A stretch of 64,000 nt of DNA from Strongylocentrotus purpuratus (Eukaryota > Echinodermata > Echinoidea > Camarodonta > Strongylocentrotidae). The notes under the pieces are model-generated. The model was not told the origin of the DNA and ran no database searches. It saw nothing but the letters and a program-made list of their open reading frames with translations. Below are positions 48,918 to 62,407 of this stretch, piece by piece. The translations under genes and the position numbers were made by a program. Location of the stretch: contig NW_022145599.1 in assembly GCF_000002235.5 (NCBI RefSeq), positions 23,768,879 through 23,832,878 of the forward strand, in the 5' to 3' direction. Numbering within the stretch: position 1 is the stretch's first letter; each line of letters begins with the position of its first letter.

Positions 48918-51900
48918 TATTTTGTACTTTCAAATTTTAATTTATTTTTAGTCTGTGAGTCATTTCTCTCTTAAATAGATATATCAAATTCGAATCCCTA
49001 TCCATACTTATTACGAAAAATAATCATTTTATAAATAGATCAAAATGCAATCGTCATGATCAAATCGATTTCGGTTTGCGAATTCATTTTGAGTAAGAAA
49101 TTAATATCTATCTCTCTTTTAAGATTAAAGGCCCACTGCACTACTTGTAGCTACTTGCGCCCTCTATATAGCAAACAATGCCTAATCGGTGACCATAGGT
49201 CCCCCATGATCCTCTTTTTCTTATGTTAACTGAGAGCTGAGTTGATGAGATAACCACCTGTCCAGTGACCTTGTAGGGCAGTCTAATCCCTCCTGTAAAC
49301 TACGGCAGATAAGCTTTAAAAGCTCTCGAAGAAGGTTTTGTTTGCCTGACATGAAATAAACGCAAGAACAACATCTTCAGTTTCTTTGCACTTAAGTTAA
49401 ACAAAGTTACGCATCGTATACAAGAACCCACTTAAACAGATTTTCCCGAACTGGTAGCATATCATATAAAAGCTAGGAATTAAATTCACTTAGAAGAAAT
49501 TCTTTGTTTTAAAATGTTCATATTATACCACTGTTTACCACTTAAATGGCTAACATGCTTAACTGCTTTCCAAAATACAATGGGTAATGAAATTATGGTC
49601 TTTGAATCCTAAAGGTACCCTGTGCTTATCATTTATCCAAAATTATGGAATTAATTTTTGTAGCTTTGTTTAGTCAAAAATAAAAAGTTGTTGAAAGCAA
49701 TGCGTGATTAAACCAAGATTTGAATAATCCCTATTAAGCAATAGTAGTATAAACAAACAGAAAACGTCCTATAACTTCCTTCGTATTTCCCCTAGGGAAT
49801 TTTTACTTGACAGTGTCAGGATTCACAGTGGCAACAGCAAGAACAACAGCAGTAAAATTGTGTAATATTTATGTGGTATATTTAGATCTAGGCCTACTTA
49901 TGGTAAAGGAAATTTCCGTTCGTACGCAGTTCAAATCCACGAACTTCCCATTTCGACATGGCACACTAAATAGCACAATGTACCGGTAGAAATGCATTAA
50001 TTCATATTTCACTATACGGTATCAGGCCAACTTTTAATTGCGTAAGCGTTAAGAAATTGCAATCTAAACGATGATAATTTTTATCTCACGAAAAATCTTT
50101 AATCATCATTATCATTATTTTGCTAGTGGAAAATGTATTTTCCTAATAAGTGATAATTAATAACGCCGTCATATAGTTCAAATAAATGGTGACTTGAAGC
50201 CAATTGGTAAAGAGTGTCTATACTTTCTGATGATTATTCCCCTGCGATGTAAATATATTTCTTCTGTACAAACATCTCTCTGTTTTATAATTGGTAACAA
50301 TGGGTCCTAAAAGCTAATAGCCGTCATCAACTAACTACGAGTTGCACTGTTCAAGTATTGGTCACTGAATACATGATTTTGTTTTAAATGGTATTATCAT
50401 GTTTGTATCATTCATTATTATTGAATAAAAAACGGATTAATTCGTAAATTTAAACATCCCTTTCAAACCTGAATTAAGGAGAAGAAAAAAAATGGTTGCT
50501 TATTGACTTGTAATTTGGCTGATATATTGCTCAACCATTGACATGTTATATACCGTGTGAGTAATATTTAAAAAAAAAACAATTTTCCAGGCGTAAACGT
50601 TTTTTTGACTCGCACTGTATATCACACCAATCTAAACAAAAACATTTGAACACGTTTGCGAAATATTGCACAATCACGCTTTAAAACCATATTACCTCAT
50701 TCAGCCACGCGGCCCTATTATCTTATGGTATACCATGCCATAATGAATCATGGTTTACAAACACGCAATCACCTGTTTATAAATAAACCCGACCATAAAT
50801 CAAGCTCTTTTGAGACTATAATGTAATACGTACTTGTTTGTAGTTTGCATATATGCTTAATATGTGATCATACACGTATACAAAGATGTAAATATGCATA
50901 TCAAATTAAAGTCAAAATGATTACAGAATACAGCATGTGATAAAAAAGAACATGTTTAAAGTTGATGTTTATTGATTTTAAAAACTAACTTAATTTCATT
51001 ATTGCAAAGTTGAAACGTTGATTCGACAAGGTTATCAAAATTCAATGCTTGGAAACATTCGAAATAATGATTATTATAAATTATAAAACGCTTAAATACA
51101 GCCCCGTCATAGCACCTGAAGAGCTCCCCGAACGCTGCTGAGATGCGTGAGATCACAGTATGGACATGACTTGCACAAGCAGACGATGTCCCATGACATC
51201 TCACACATTTTCAGTGCCTGTGTTTTCATCTTTTCTAGAGTTCTTTCTCTTACTCCACTACCGTCAGGCTAAATGTATAATCTATTGCCTCACTCTTAAC
51301 CCCGCACATGGTTTTATTTTGATGACAAATGCAGCGATACAAAAATAAAGGAATTTGTCGCTTGTAAACAAATAAGACGCCATTGAATATTCAGCTGGAC
51401 ACACCGCGGTATGTTCGGCGTTTCAAGAGGGAACAAATGCCGTCCTCAACATCGTTCCGGGGGTTTTCAATTCGAAAGTCTGGTTTCTTTGACTGTTAAT
51501 TAACCCCTATCCTGTGTATTTACAAGCAAAAGATTTTAGTTATCGGAATCGGGTCATATCCCCTTTTGAATGGTTTGACATGCCATCACATTTATATACA
51601 CTAAACTCATTATAATTTGACAAATAAAAGCTTTGCAATTATGTTCATTCTCTATGGGATGTCGTCTGCTTGGGCAGTATTGGTCCATATAGTGACGTCA
51701 TTAAAACATCTTTATTTTTCCGGCGAATCTCTCGTATATCCCAGCTGCTATGCCGGTGGTTGTATTTGTATTTTTATAAATCACCCGATATGTATATTGA
51801 CCTAAAACTTGTACGATGGCCATCTGTTAGCTTACCAGTTTCTAGTCATACATTAGTTGACATATTTGTGATTTTCTTTGAAGTTCAACTTTAACGTTCA

Positions 51901-53158
51901 TCGATATCTAGGACGTATTACCACATACATACATGGGTGTTTTGTAAGTAATGGGTTATCGATAAGATCTCAGGAAGACCAGGAGAATCGTGTCCACTTG
52001 TCGGACATTATATATAGTCATAGGTTTGCCCCCTCCCCAACCTATCAAGTAATTACAGATTAGTATTGCTCTGGCATGTTCTCAATATGATTCCAATTTC
52101 AATTTTCCAAACTGAAGCAGTATGATATATACATTATTTTTAAATAATTTAGTGGACACTCCGACAGGCCATTTTATCAAAAAAATAAATCTCCCGGCAA
52201 CATATTTAAATACATTTACAAATGAATATTATATAAAACTTCAGAATAAGATATACATAATGAATATAATAAACGGAGTATAATATGAAGCAGTATAATA
52301 TGCCAGCTTGTTAGAAGTTGCATACAAAGTCATTCCTTGTGAGATGTTTAAGCAGTCGACTTGCTAATCCAGATTTTAGGGAATATTGGTTAATCCATAT
52401 TAAACAAAATTATGTACAGACTGATTGGTCTTCTAAATCAAAGATTTTTTTTCTCGATAGCGCGATGTTTTGTCATTCTTATGCAACAACATAACCTACA
52501 CCAAATCAATAACCACGTGATGTGAGCACGGTGTTTCCTGCTGATTGCAATTTTCATTATTTTGTTAGTTGTTTTAATTAGGTCAATGTGAAGGAAATTA
52601 ACGGCAATTAACTATCTTAATTTCTGACAGTCATAAATCCGACCGACGCCTACCTCATTGCACAATTTCACCTTCTCACAGTGAAAGGTCCTACATTAGC
52701 TTTCAATATTTCTTTTCATCCCGGGCATTCGTTATTATTTGTCAACCTATATTTTGTAATTTCTCTGCACAGCCCAATCGTCAAGACATCCGATTAACTT
52801 ACACGATTCATCATTACATTACAGGAAAAAAATATTCAAATGTTCATCAAAAATTGTTTTGTTTTGTCCACTATTTTCAATAAACATACTAATATAATAA
52901 AAGTTGCAATCAATTCCGCTTGTCTGTCGGCTATTAATTGTGCATAAAGGTTTTGCAAGGAGGCTCACATCTCTTACCATAAAATGTCTAAATCATTGCA
53001 AGCTAGCCGAGGGAATAAGCAATATACTTGCTAAAGACTTTTCATTCCTGATCCCCACTTCATTATTAGTGTTTCACTATAATTCGTGAGAAGAAGCAAC
53101 AAAAAAAAGCATTACGCCGCCCGAAATGAGAAGATGCCTCCCCAAATTATCATGTGTG
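48918..53158. other. Intergenic AT-rich sequence, nothing recognised
   Basis: Many short open frames (60-80 codons) occur, but none has a domain, plausible composition or splice context. No RNA gene was seen. Confidence 0.4.
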
Positions 53159-53180
53159 TGTGTGGGGGGGGGGGGGGGGT
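53154..53180. repeat. GT and poly-G tract
   Basis: Short (GT)n followed by a run of about 15 G. A poly-C run occurs 300 bases later, near 53477-53490. Confidence 0.85.
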
Positions 53181-54199
53181 GCAGAATCTTGCCACCCTTC
53201 ATCTCATACGATTATGTCAGAACACTGAGTATGGAGCACTAACCTTTTAAAAGAGATGTCTCTCTCTCTCTTTTACTTAAGTCCATTCCTCCAATTCTGA
53301 ACGGATACAAAAGACATGAAGATCTTGATGTTATCCAAAAGCAGGTTTTATAGTCATCATGGTGATATAAACGATTAACATGCAATTAACATAATGATAT
53401 TAATGATTTCTTTTAAAACCCATTGTCGATGGTTATCCACATGTATGTGCTACATGTACATAATGTGTAAGTATACCCCCCCCCCCCCCCTCTTTCTCAA
53501 CTGTGTGTCTTCACTGATATTTTCGTACAGTAAACCTAATATTCCTAAGCATAATTATGCTCAATATTATTGAATTTTTCCTTGAATATTTAATGACATA
53601 CCCTTAATTGTTTTTGAGGCTACTTATCCGCATCTTCGATACATTTTCCTAAATCATTTATGATATAGCTGTATGATGTTGCCATTGTTTTTGATGTTGT
53701 ATTGCTTTTGTGTTTTGACACTGTTTTATTGTGAATATCTGATTGCCTTTAAACACATTTAATATCGACCTTTAGCTGTATGTCATGTTTATATTTTAAT
53801 ACACCGATTCAATTTAAAAATAGCAATTGCATGTATAGGGTGCCTTTAAAAATGAGAAGTTGTATGGCTTCACACGTTTTTTATTTAGTCACATAAAAGA
53901 AATGGCTTCATTACAAGATCGTTCTTAGTAGGAAGACACAGCTTCAAACGACATCCATAGGAAATTAAAGTTATTTTGAGATATTTCCGTTCTCTTTTTG
54001 TAATTGTTATGAAAGAATAAATCTGCTGAAGGAGAGCAAAAAGGAGTGGAAAAGTCCCGTGATATTCTAGATTGATGATACTACACTCATAATTATGGTA
54101 AGTTTATATTAAAAACATCATACTCTCTTGAACACGTTCAACAACATATAAGAATATAACGGTTTAAGACGCGAACACCTGACAGGATGAAATAAATGG

Positions 54200-54434
54200 A
54201 ATGACCAAAATAGAGAGAAATCTTGCTGAAAATCACATGCACTACACACATAAACGGGCATATTGGACTACACACTCTGTTGCATGAAAAGTTTTATCAA
54301 ACTTTTCAGCTTTTTCTCGGAAATTCTCGCTATATTTCCAATATGAGGGCATTGGAAAATGAATCTCTTTCACGTGACACTTCTACTACAATTTTCTTCC
54401 AAACTAACATGATACGAGTAAGAAGGCTCCTAAA
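54200..54434 (+). repeat. Dispersed repeat family C, copy 4
   Basis: Shares AATCTTGCTGAAAATC, TTTCAGCT and ATGAGGGCATTGGAA with the copies at 37.1 and 43.7 kb. It directly abuts the TTAA of the family B MITE at 54439. Confidence 0.5.
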
Positions 54435-54438
54435 TTAA

Positions 54439-54677
54439 AGGGGAAGCCCTTTCACTGAAAACTAAGAAAATGGAAGTTTATGAAATTTGTGTAGACAAAT
54501 TAGCGAGGTGTTCGCAAGGCACGTCACAGAGTTGCCAATTTGTGTTTGATTGATTGCACCTTTAAAAATTCATAACTTTCTTATCTTTCATAGGTTTTTA
54601 CTCAAACTTTCCCTGACCTGTTTCTCTCATTTTTTCCTTTCATTAAAACCAAATTAATATCAGGGCAGACTTTCCCT
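54439..54677. mobile_element. TTAA-flanked MITE family B, short copy (239 bp)
   Basis: Ends AGGGGAAG and CTTTCCCT are inverted, with TTAA outside (54435-54438, 54678-54681). The interior words GTTGCCAATTTGTGTTTGAT and TCTCTCATTT match the 480-bp relative at 1983-2462, so this is an internally deleted or subfamily copy. Confidence 0.7.
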
Positions 54678-54900
54678 TTAAAGCTTCTCTTTAAACGCCA
54701 AAAGGAACTATGAGGTCACTGTAAAGGAGAACACGGCAAACAGTCTCTACATCAATCATCCGCCCTATATCATGAGCTATACAGTCCATTTACACGATGA
54801 AGGGCTTTATAGAGAACGCCCACACACCAGCATCGCGTGAATATTTTCATCCCTCATAATAACATTAGTCATATCAAACAATGTAGCAACTACAATAATC

Positions 54901-55120
54901 CCTGGCGGATTTAGGGGGCACAGGCTACCCGTCACCCCCTTTAAAAGCCAATATTGCATATCGTAAGTATATACACAACATGTTATTGTGCCCCTTTCAA
55001 ATTTGAGACAAGCACTTGAAAAGATGATATAATCTTTGACTTTTTCATTATTTTTATCATTTTTTAAAAATAATTCTTGCTAATCGTGAAATGTTCACAG
55101 AATCCTTCATCCGCCCCTGA
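54901..55120. mobile_element. Candidate inverted-repeat element with GGCGGAT ends
   Basis: The left end CTGGCGGATTTAGGGGGCAC and the right end (reverse complement CAGGGGCGGATGAAGG) form short imperfect TIRs. The interior has CCCCTTTC-like words. Target duplication is not clear. Superfamily unknown. Confidence 0.4.
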
Positions 55121-56762
55121 AGCACTATCTTTTAACGTGTTTCCCCCCTTAATTAAGATAAATCATCGTTTGCCAATCTGGTATGAATTCAATTCAGCTC
55201 ACTGTAAATTTAGGTAATATCCTGTCATGTTATTTCCCCTCATAGTCATAGATAAAAACCAGCTGTTTATGCCCATTTGTTTGAAGGAAAAAAAATCCCC
55301 AGTTCTACGAAAAGCGAACGAGGGAGATCTCTTACTGGCTCTGATACGTTTTTAGCCCTTTTACCTGTCTGTAAAAGACAAAACGACGGGAAATGCGAGC
55401 AAGGCGAAAAATCAATTCATCTTCATCCATCTGCGCCTTTGAAATGTTAACTGAGTCGTCTGTATCAGCCGGCGAGGGAAATTGGCAACACTTATCACCA
55501 CAGTATCTAATGACATTTTGTTTTTATCTCCAAACGACATAATGCCTAGAGGCAATTCTCCCGACCTTTTCTCGGATCGCCACATATTCATGTGCACAGT
55601 GGAATTCGTCGAAGCTCTAACTAGATGTATTTATTCTCCTCATGTCCCTCGTAGAGCACCAATACGAATGCTCTCGGTGGGATGGGGAAGAAGCGCTCCC
55701 TACCCGAATTGCTCCTAAAACTGCTAGACATGAAATGTCACTTCTGTAAAAAAATAAAGGTTGAAAATGCGTTTGTGAAAAAAGTTCTCCTTTTCAAGAA
55801 TCTTCATTGAATCGTATACGAAATATTATTTACCCCCATCTTCGCTATCTGTCCATAATGACCTGGTGCCGTCCAGGGCGTGGTCAATTTCTCGTCAGTA
55901 GGTGAATAAGATATTCGAGAGCAAAGGATTACAAGCGCTTATACGTACCCACACCCTCTCAATCTCGCACTTTGTTTCTATCTCTCTTCCTCCATCTCCC
56001 CGTTCCACATTATTCTCCTCTTTGTGGGCCCTCCCTCTCTGTCTCTATATCCCCACCCAACCCCCTCTGTCTCTCCCTTTCTTAAAAAAACGCTAACTGA
56101 TGATGCACCTTTATTGCCCATGGGCTTCACTCCAGTAAGTGTTCCATTATAAATAACGTATAGGTGGATTCATGAAAAACAATTAAATCGTTCAAAACAT
56201 ATTATAGTTCCCGTTTAGACACCCCCCACGCACACCCAATATGAAGCATACCCTTACGCCACGCTGCATAATTATATATAGACACTCTACTGTCGAAAGG
56301 CGCTCTGTTTTCTTGATATTTACTTCCATTTCTATTTGTCAAGTCTGAACAGCGTGAGCATCAACATCATCATGCGTGGCTTCACGTGTAAGATAAAGCC
56401 AGAGGCGAATTGAAAGGGAAGAGGATATGAAAAGAGAAATTGTATCGAGGATCTGATGAATACCCCATGCCCAAACATATTTACTTGGTTTGGTCGTGAC
56501 GTCTGGAACCAAAAATGTATGTATTCACAAATTTTGAAATATTAGATCATGAAGATGACTTAGCGTGAATAATAATAACAATTGGGAGGGGAAAATAGCC
56601 GTGGTGTAGACAATGGGTGGTAGATCTGATCTATTTTTCAAAATTATTTTTTAAAACATCTTTCTAAACTCTTCTTGAAATTTTTCATCCATTCTCATGA
56701 AACGAAGTTGAGTGAATGTCTCACCTCCCTGCTCTTACCAAGGCGTTAGGAATAAAACTCCA

Positions 56763-56891
56763 TGCCCTGAAGAGGCTGTTCGCAATGTGTACGTGACCCC
56801 AGATCTGACATACCAGCAGCGGCCTCCAAACAGGAAGCTCAACGATGAGCTGAAACAAAGAAGGCACTCTGGTGATGAGTACAACAGAAGT
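56763..56891 (+). mobile_element. LINE ORF1-like fragment
   Basis: In one frame the translation reads CPEEAVRNVYVTPDLTYQQR, then PPNRKLNDELKQRRHSGDE. The pattern (V/I)RNVY(V/I)(T/N)PDLT..QR..N..L..ELK.RR..G(E/D) is typical of the C-terminal part of ORF1 proteins of several non-LTR retrotransposons. The segment is G+C-richer than its neighbours. No start codon, zinc finger or downstream RT is seen nearby, so this is a fragment. Confidence 0.5.
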
Positions 56892-57879
56892 CAATTTGAA
56901 GAGTTTTTCGAATTGGCCGGTTTACTAACATATTCAAATTAATTTCTTCCTGCGGACCTATTGACGATTTATTATTCACCTGTTATCAATGAATGCACTA
57001 CAATACTTGGAATCCAGTCTGCATATATTAATATTACTTGTTGCAGTGTCGGGCAAACCTCGGGCAATCTTTCACGTTGTTTAAAAGTATGCATTGAATA
57101 TGTTAGTAAATCGGTCTGTTGCATGCAAGCGAAAATAAAAACCACGAGGCTGCACGTACACATTTTGATACATTGAACAGAAAACTGCTATCGTGCTTTA
57201 ACTTCATGTCAGTTTTCAGGGTCAAAGTTTACCTCCTGTATACGATATTAAATATCAGTAAACATGTTTGTCATACGTACACTCAAATGTCATTCACTCA
57301 ACATATACACTAATTGTCTTTACATCCTAAAATGTGTGGAATGGCGGATTTTGTTCTATATTAATTTTATGAAGATTTGTGAAATGGGAAGAGCAGAAAC
57401 GTTTTTGCCATTATATTTGGTACTCTGTTTTACAGATGGTATATACAAACGTGAAAATAGGTCGATTGGATGTATTGAAAATCCTATATATCTGTATAAA
57501 TATACCCATACATTCCAGATTAAAAAAAAAACAAATTACATTTCCCGAAATTCCAGTTTCATAATTATATCAGAGACATGCTAGAGAACAAACCGCTTAC
57601 GGCTGTTGTGCTCATGAAATCTGAAATCTTTACTCATCTGTTCATTTTTCTGATTATAAATGTTCCGGTCGGTCAAGTCATAAACTTGAGAGTCTGATGA
57701 AATGTGAGTTTAGGTGGGTAAAACTCCTTGGTAAAACCGGACATTTTGCTACCTCCTTGGTAAAACCAGATGGGAAAATAGATGAGTTCCGGGAAACTGG
57801 GAAAGGACTAATATTATTGTTTGATCACGGACATACACATCTGAATTACTGAAAGGAAAAGAGTGATGTGAGAGGCCGA

Positions 57880-57881
<2 letters not shown>

Positions 57882-57932
<51 letters not shown>

Positions 57933-57948
57933 TAGACAGAGTGAGAGA

Positions 57949-57994
<46 letters not shown>
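57882..57994. repeat. GA microsatellite
   Basis: Long (GA)n with minor interruptions, ending (CAGA)n. The minus-strand SLSLS frame is an artefact. Confidence 0.95.
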
Positions 57995-57996
<2 letters not shown>

Positions 57997-58794
57997 AGAG
58001 ACATTATACAGGCATGATACAATGTAGATGTGTACAGTTCGGAGGTCTTGTCTCTTTGAGGAAGGAAGTAGAATATTATTGGGAATATAATTCTCAATTG
58101 TAAAACTTCAAAAATATAAACGGAAGAATGTCAAGAAATCTGCTTATGAGGTTTTTTTATATATACATCCATTTCGTTTTCAAAATCACTTCCGATTTTC
58201 AAGAGAAAAAAATCTGCACTTCTTTTTAGTCGTTGCTACAGAATAATATTTAAATTACTCCCTGATTTGTAAAACATAATTATTACGATAATTGATTTAA
58301 CCTACTAAAATTATCGAATGTGATCGGCTGTGAGAGAATTTGTTATATCATTGTAGCAACAGGCACCAGGACCAAGTGACAGGCCAAGAGTTTAATGCTT
58401 CTAAAGTTACATCAGATAATAGAAATGACCTATAAATAAAATTAGTGGCAATCATTTAAAAAATAGTGGTGGTTTTTACAAGAGCCATGTTCAGGATGAA
58501 AGAAGTAATACGAGATGGATTGTTATCTATAAAGGAGGATGCGGCGTCTCGAGTAGAAGAGGAAAGAATGATGAAGGTGTTTACATCATACCCCATTCTG
58601 CTCTAGTTCCGTCTTTCATATTGGTATTATCAAGGTGTGAACAAACAGATCGAAACCCATGAAATTTAGAAATTATTTAGTCGTGTTTTTCCGCATTTAA
58701 ATGTCAGGGCATTGACATAAGAGACTGTAAGAAGAGGTAATATGCAATTGGATATACATTCGTAAATTCTTGCATCTATTCGACATGAAGTGCC

Positions 58795-58850
58795 ATTTGC
58801 TGAGTGACGTAGTCATACGTCAGGGGCTGAGGTCTTTGTTGCGCCAAGTG
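58795..58850. repeat. Second copy of the TGACGTAG palindromic element
   Basis: TGACGTAGTCATACGTCA is a near-palindrome. The flanking GAGGTCTTTGTTGCGCCAAG is the approximate reverse complement of the left flank of the copy at 44.8 kb. Confidence 0.4.
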
Positions 58851-59257
58851 AGAATGACAATACAACAATAAATGCAAAATTAACAATGGAAAATTTCGTG
58901 CTAACTTACTGGGGCATGCGCTATAGAGTGAGCTCGCATGAAGAACAGAATGGAAAATTTACAGTGAAAAACCAATTGCCTTTGATACTATTGATTAGTG
59001 TAGGTAATACCGCAATCGAAACATTGCCTCTTTTTTGTGAAAAGTCATTATGAACGTTTGTATGTCTTTAGAAGAATGCTCGTCATCTCCACCCCCTCCC
59101 CCGTCCCGACATCTCACCCCTCTCGAAACCCCCTGCCGCCTAGAGGATTCTCCGGATGGTTTGGCGGATATTTGCCAATGAGTGTTCGGTTCCGTGTTGT
59201 TGTTCCTGCTATTGCATTAATCTACATCAAAATTGTGCAAGCACTTATCAAGTATTA

Positions 59258-59346
59258 TTTCTCTCTCTCTCACTCTGTCTTTCTCTTTCTCTCTCTCTCT
59301 CTCCCTCTCTCTCTCATTTTTCGTCATCTCCGTCTCTTCTCTTTTC

Positions 59347-59396
<50 letters not shown>

Positions 59397-59473
59397 CTGC
59401 CTCTCACCAAGACATGGACATGCTCTCACTCTGTCCCCTATCTCTCTCACACACTTTCTAACTTTCTCTGTCA

Positions 59474-59504
<31 letters not shown>

Positions 59505-59519
59505 CTTCTCTCTCATCGT
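59258..59519. repeat. CT microsatellite block
   Basis: Three long (CT)n stretches with interruptions. Overlapping frames of 85-174 codons on both strands are low-complexity artefacts. Confidence 0.95.
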
Positions 59520-59523
59520 TTTT

Positions 59524-59725
59524 CCGGTTTTACCATACTCATTTTCTCCAATATATTGTAGTGTTATAAAAACTGTTAGGAAAACGAAAAATGAAATTTC
59601 GATTTCCAATCATAAATATCTTAATAATCAGACAGGCGAATGGAATTCCTGACAGACCTAAAGGTTTATAATGAGCTAAATCCAGGATTTTGTTTCAGAA
59701 CCTGAGGCAATGTTACCGTGTCACT
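59524..59725 (-). mobile_element. Diverged MITE of the A/F group, truncated by the CT block
   Basis: Read on the minus strand it starts at TTAA with AGTGACACGGTAACATTG and follows the family A order: TTCTGAAACAAAATCCTGGA, CGCCTGTCTGATTATTAAGA, TTTATGATTGGAA and GAGTATGGTAAAACCGG. It stops at the edge of the (CT)n tract, so the other end is missing. Confidence 0.8.
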
Positions 59726-59729
59726 TTAA

Positions 59730-62240
59730 ACAACCATACTGCTATAGGTGCGTTTATGGGGACAATCACTTCATCCCCCAATTTTGTAAAAGAAAATGTC
59801 TTCAAGTCGCTGAAATTCACATTCCGTTTTTATTCCAACCATTCCACAGCGACATTATTTGTATATACCCCCCCTTCCCCTCCCATCACCGTGATTTATA
59901 TAACCAAGTTCGACATACATGTTTAATCTTATCACCCCTCTCATCGGTCGATGCTCCCAATTAAACCTAACATAAATCATTTCTCGAAATTACGTTTTCT
60001 TCAAATTCTAGCTTTAAAAAAAGGGAATTTATATAACTGTCTTGCTGTGGAAAAACCCTCTTTTCCTTCACACATTAAAATTATGTTTGGTTGATTTGTT
60101 GACATAAGCAATGTTTGCTCGTTAACAAGTTATTTGAAAGAGCTCAGGGCATGTTTACATGTAAAACACGGTTTACACTATAGGAACGGTGTCTGTATAG
60201 CATGTAGCCCTATAAGAATTGGAAACTGGTTTATCTATTACACTTTGTATTTTTTGTTTACACATCATGATATGATCTTGACAAACCAGTGATACTGTGA
60301 GTAGACAGGCCTATGTAAATATGCAGAGAAGTGTATTCGCCTTTCCCAAAGGCAATTATTACGACAGGACGTGTAGCACTTTTTAGATCCCTTTATGGAA
60401 TTATTTTTTTTAATTTTGTAATTACATGTTTATAAAACTGTTTTGGCATAGCCGTTAATTGATAATTTATATTTAATTAATTATTACTCATGTACAACAT
60501 AAACATGGCAATGGCAGAACAATGAATTAATTAGAACGGAATATTGTAGTTAACGATATATCATGATTTCACTTTGTTATCGATGTGGTTGGTTTTCAAA
60601 TTAGATTAAGATCGACCAATTTAATGACATTTATCATACGTTCATGATGATTTGAATCATTCAATTACTATAATAATCTCCTTGTTCATCAGTTTTTTTC
60701 TATTTAATAATTCATTCATTTATTCGTTCATGGATAACTTTTGTGATTATATTTATGTTTCATATCAAACCTGCAATCAGAAGGAGTATTACCATCGACC
60801 CCTCAGTTTGTATGTATCAACTTCATGTAGGTCTATGCTCAAATCAAGGCCTTTTTCCCTTGGCAAGTTCGACACTGATTAAAGCATGTAGCATTCTCAT
60901 AATAAAGTCACTTCTTGCTTCCTCGTTTCAATCAGTTTCTTTTTTACCCAAACTATTAGCCCTTGGGCCGTCCAATCTAGCCAAGTAGGTCAATTGCAAT
61001 TATTTTGCTGGCGTCTTGAATGTTGATATGTCTCTTTAAATTAAGACGGGCAGCCTGGAATGCGGAGCAACCCTATATTTTTGTTGTTGACCCGATGACG
61101 TATGTACGGCAAACCCCTGACGAAAGTGCTAGATAAATCCTCTCTGTTTCCTGGAAGAGGGGGCTATCTTTCTCAGAAGGAGACAAAATTAGATTCTAAA
61201 GAAATTGCGACAAGCTTCTACCATGGCATTAGTTTATTACCCCGAGTATTTATTCTACGAAGTTAAAGCATTTATATTGATTGTTGTTATTTGCGATGTA
61301 TAGCCTCCGATGGTTCTTCATCGCTCGGCGGTCAATAGCCGATGATGGTATTGTTCCAAGAAAGAAACCTTCCATTTCCAAGAAATAGCATGTGTACGTG
61401 ACAACAATAATTTATCAGTGCCCTGGGATGAGATTCATTGTAAACTTTCGGGTTGGAAATAATCCAGGGAATATTGGATTTGATTCATTCATAACATTCT
61501 ATATTCTGTTTATTTAATTTTGTTGTATGGGGTATGCTGGAACCCATATCCATAGGTCCCTCACAAAGCTCAATTGTATGCCCATTGGATAGAGATTTCT
61601 CGGAAAAAAACAATGCAACACATCAATCCCGGCAATCAATACTGGCACGAATGAAATCGACTTTCCTTTTGTTTCAGATCAAATGAAAAATGCTATTAGA
61701 ATCTAAGGTTTTTGTTTAAGAAATCAAATTATGTATTAAACATCCTTTAATTCTTCAGTCGCTTGATTAGGATCACTTTTCTAATAACGGTCCTATAAAT
61801 TTTGTTATGCAACAATTCTTCCATCATACTAAGTATGACAGGTGCATGTATTTCTTCAGTCACTTCATCAACAGTAATATATATACATATAATCTGCTAA
61901 TAAGTTTCTATCAAATAAGGGCAAGTAATGTATGGTTGATTTACATAATCCCACTTAAAACTTATCATAGATCTACAATCATTTCCAAGTCGACGGAATG
62001 TATGAAAATATTCCAAATTCGTTTTCAAGTGGACGATAAAATCATAGCTACTATTGATACGATTTAAACCATTCAGCATGTTCAAGAGAGCATTATAAAT
62101 AATAACTCACAGCCAGTGACATATGAATATACAATCTCAATAGTGTTTAACAGTTTGCAAGTACATGTATAAATACAGCGCCATTTCATTTACTGTTCTA
62201 GATATTTCCGTGTTACTTATCACCCTGTTCTTACACTAGC
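59730..62240. other. Intergenic sequence, nothing recognised
   Basis: AT-rich, with scattered short open frames and no domain, splice context or RNA-gene signal. Confidence 0.4.
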
Positions 62241-62241
62241 G

Positions 62242-62334
62242 TGACGTAAGCGGGTTCCTCCCATTCGGGATTCTCTTGACTCTGTGACGTAACAATGAAG
62301 TAATTAATCCATGACGTAACTAAAGCTGACGTAC
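62242..62334. promoter_or_regulatory. Cluster of four TGACGTA(A/C) sites
   Basis: TGACGTAA occurs at 62242-62249, 62285-62292 and 62312-62319, and TGACGTAC at 62327-62334, all on the plus strand. Known: CREB/ATF and PAR-bZIP factors bind TGACGTAA. Whether the cluster is an enhancer or promoter of an unseen gene is not known. Confidence 0.35.
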
Positions 62335-62407
62335 AGGAGGTATTGATTTTGTCATATTTTTCAACTCAACTTAATAAAGATAGTCTCAAACGTAATGGGC
62401 TTGTCAA

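Noticed and set aside
55412-55718. Frames on both strands in a less AT-rich segment
   Set aside because: No domain or exon borders. It might be a conserved non-coding element, but that cannot be judged from one sequence.
57846-58097. 83-codon minus-strand frame
   Set aside because: It is encoded by the GA microsatellite and has no complex sequence.
59037-59652. Frames of up to 174 codons over the CT block
   Set aside because: Most of the length is Ser/Leu from (CT)n; there are no domains or splice context.
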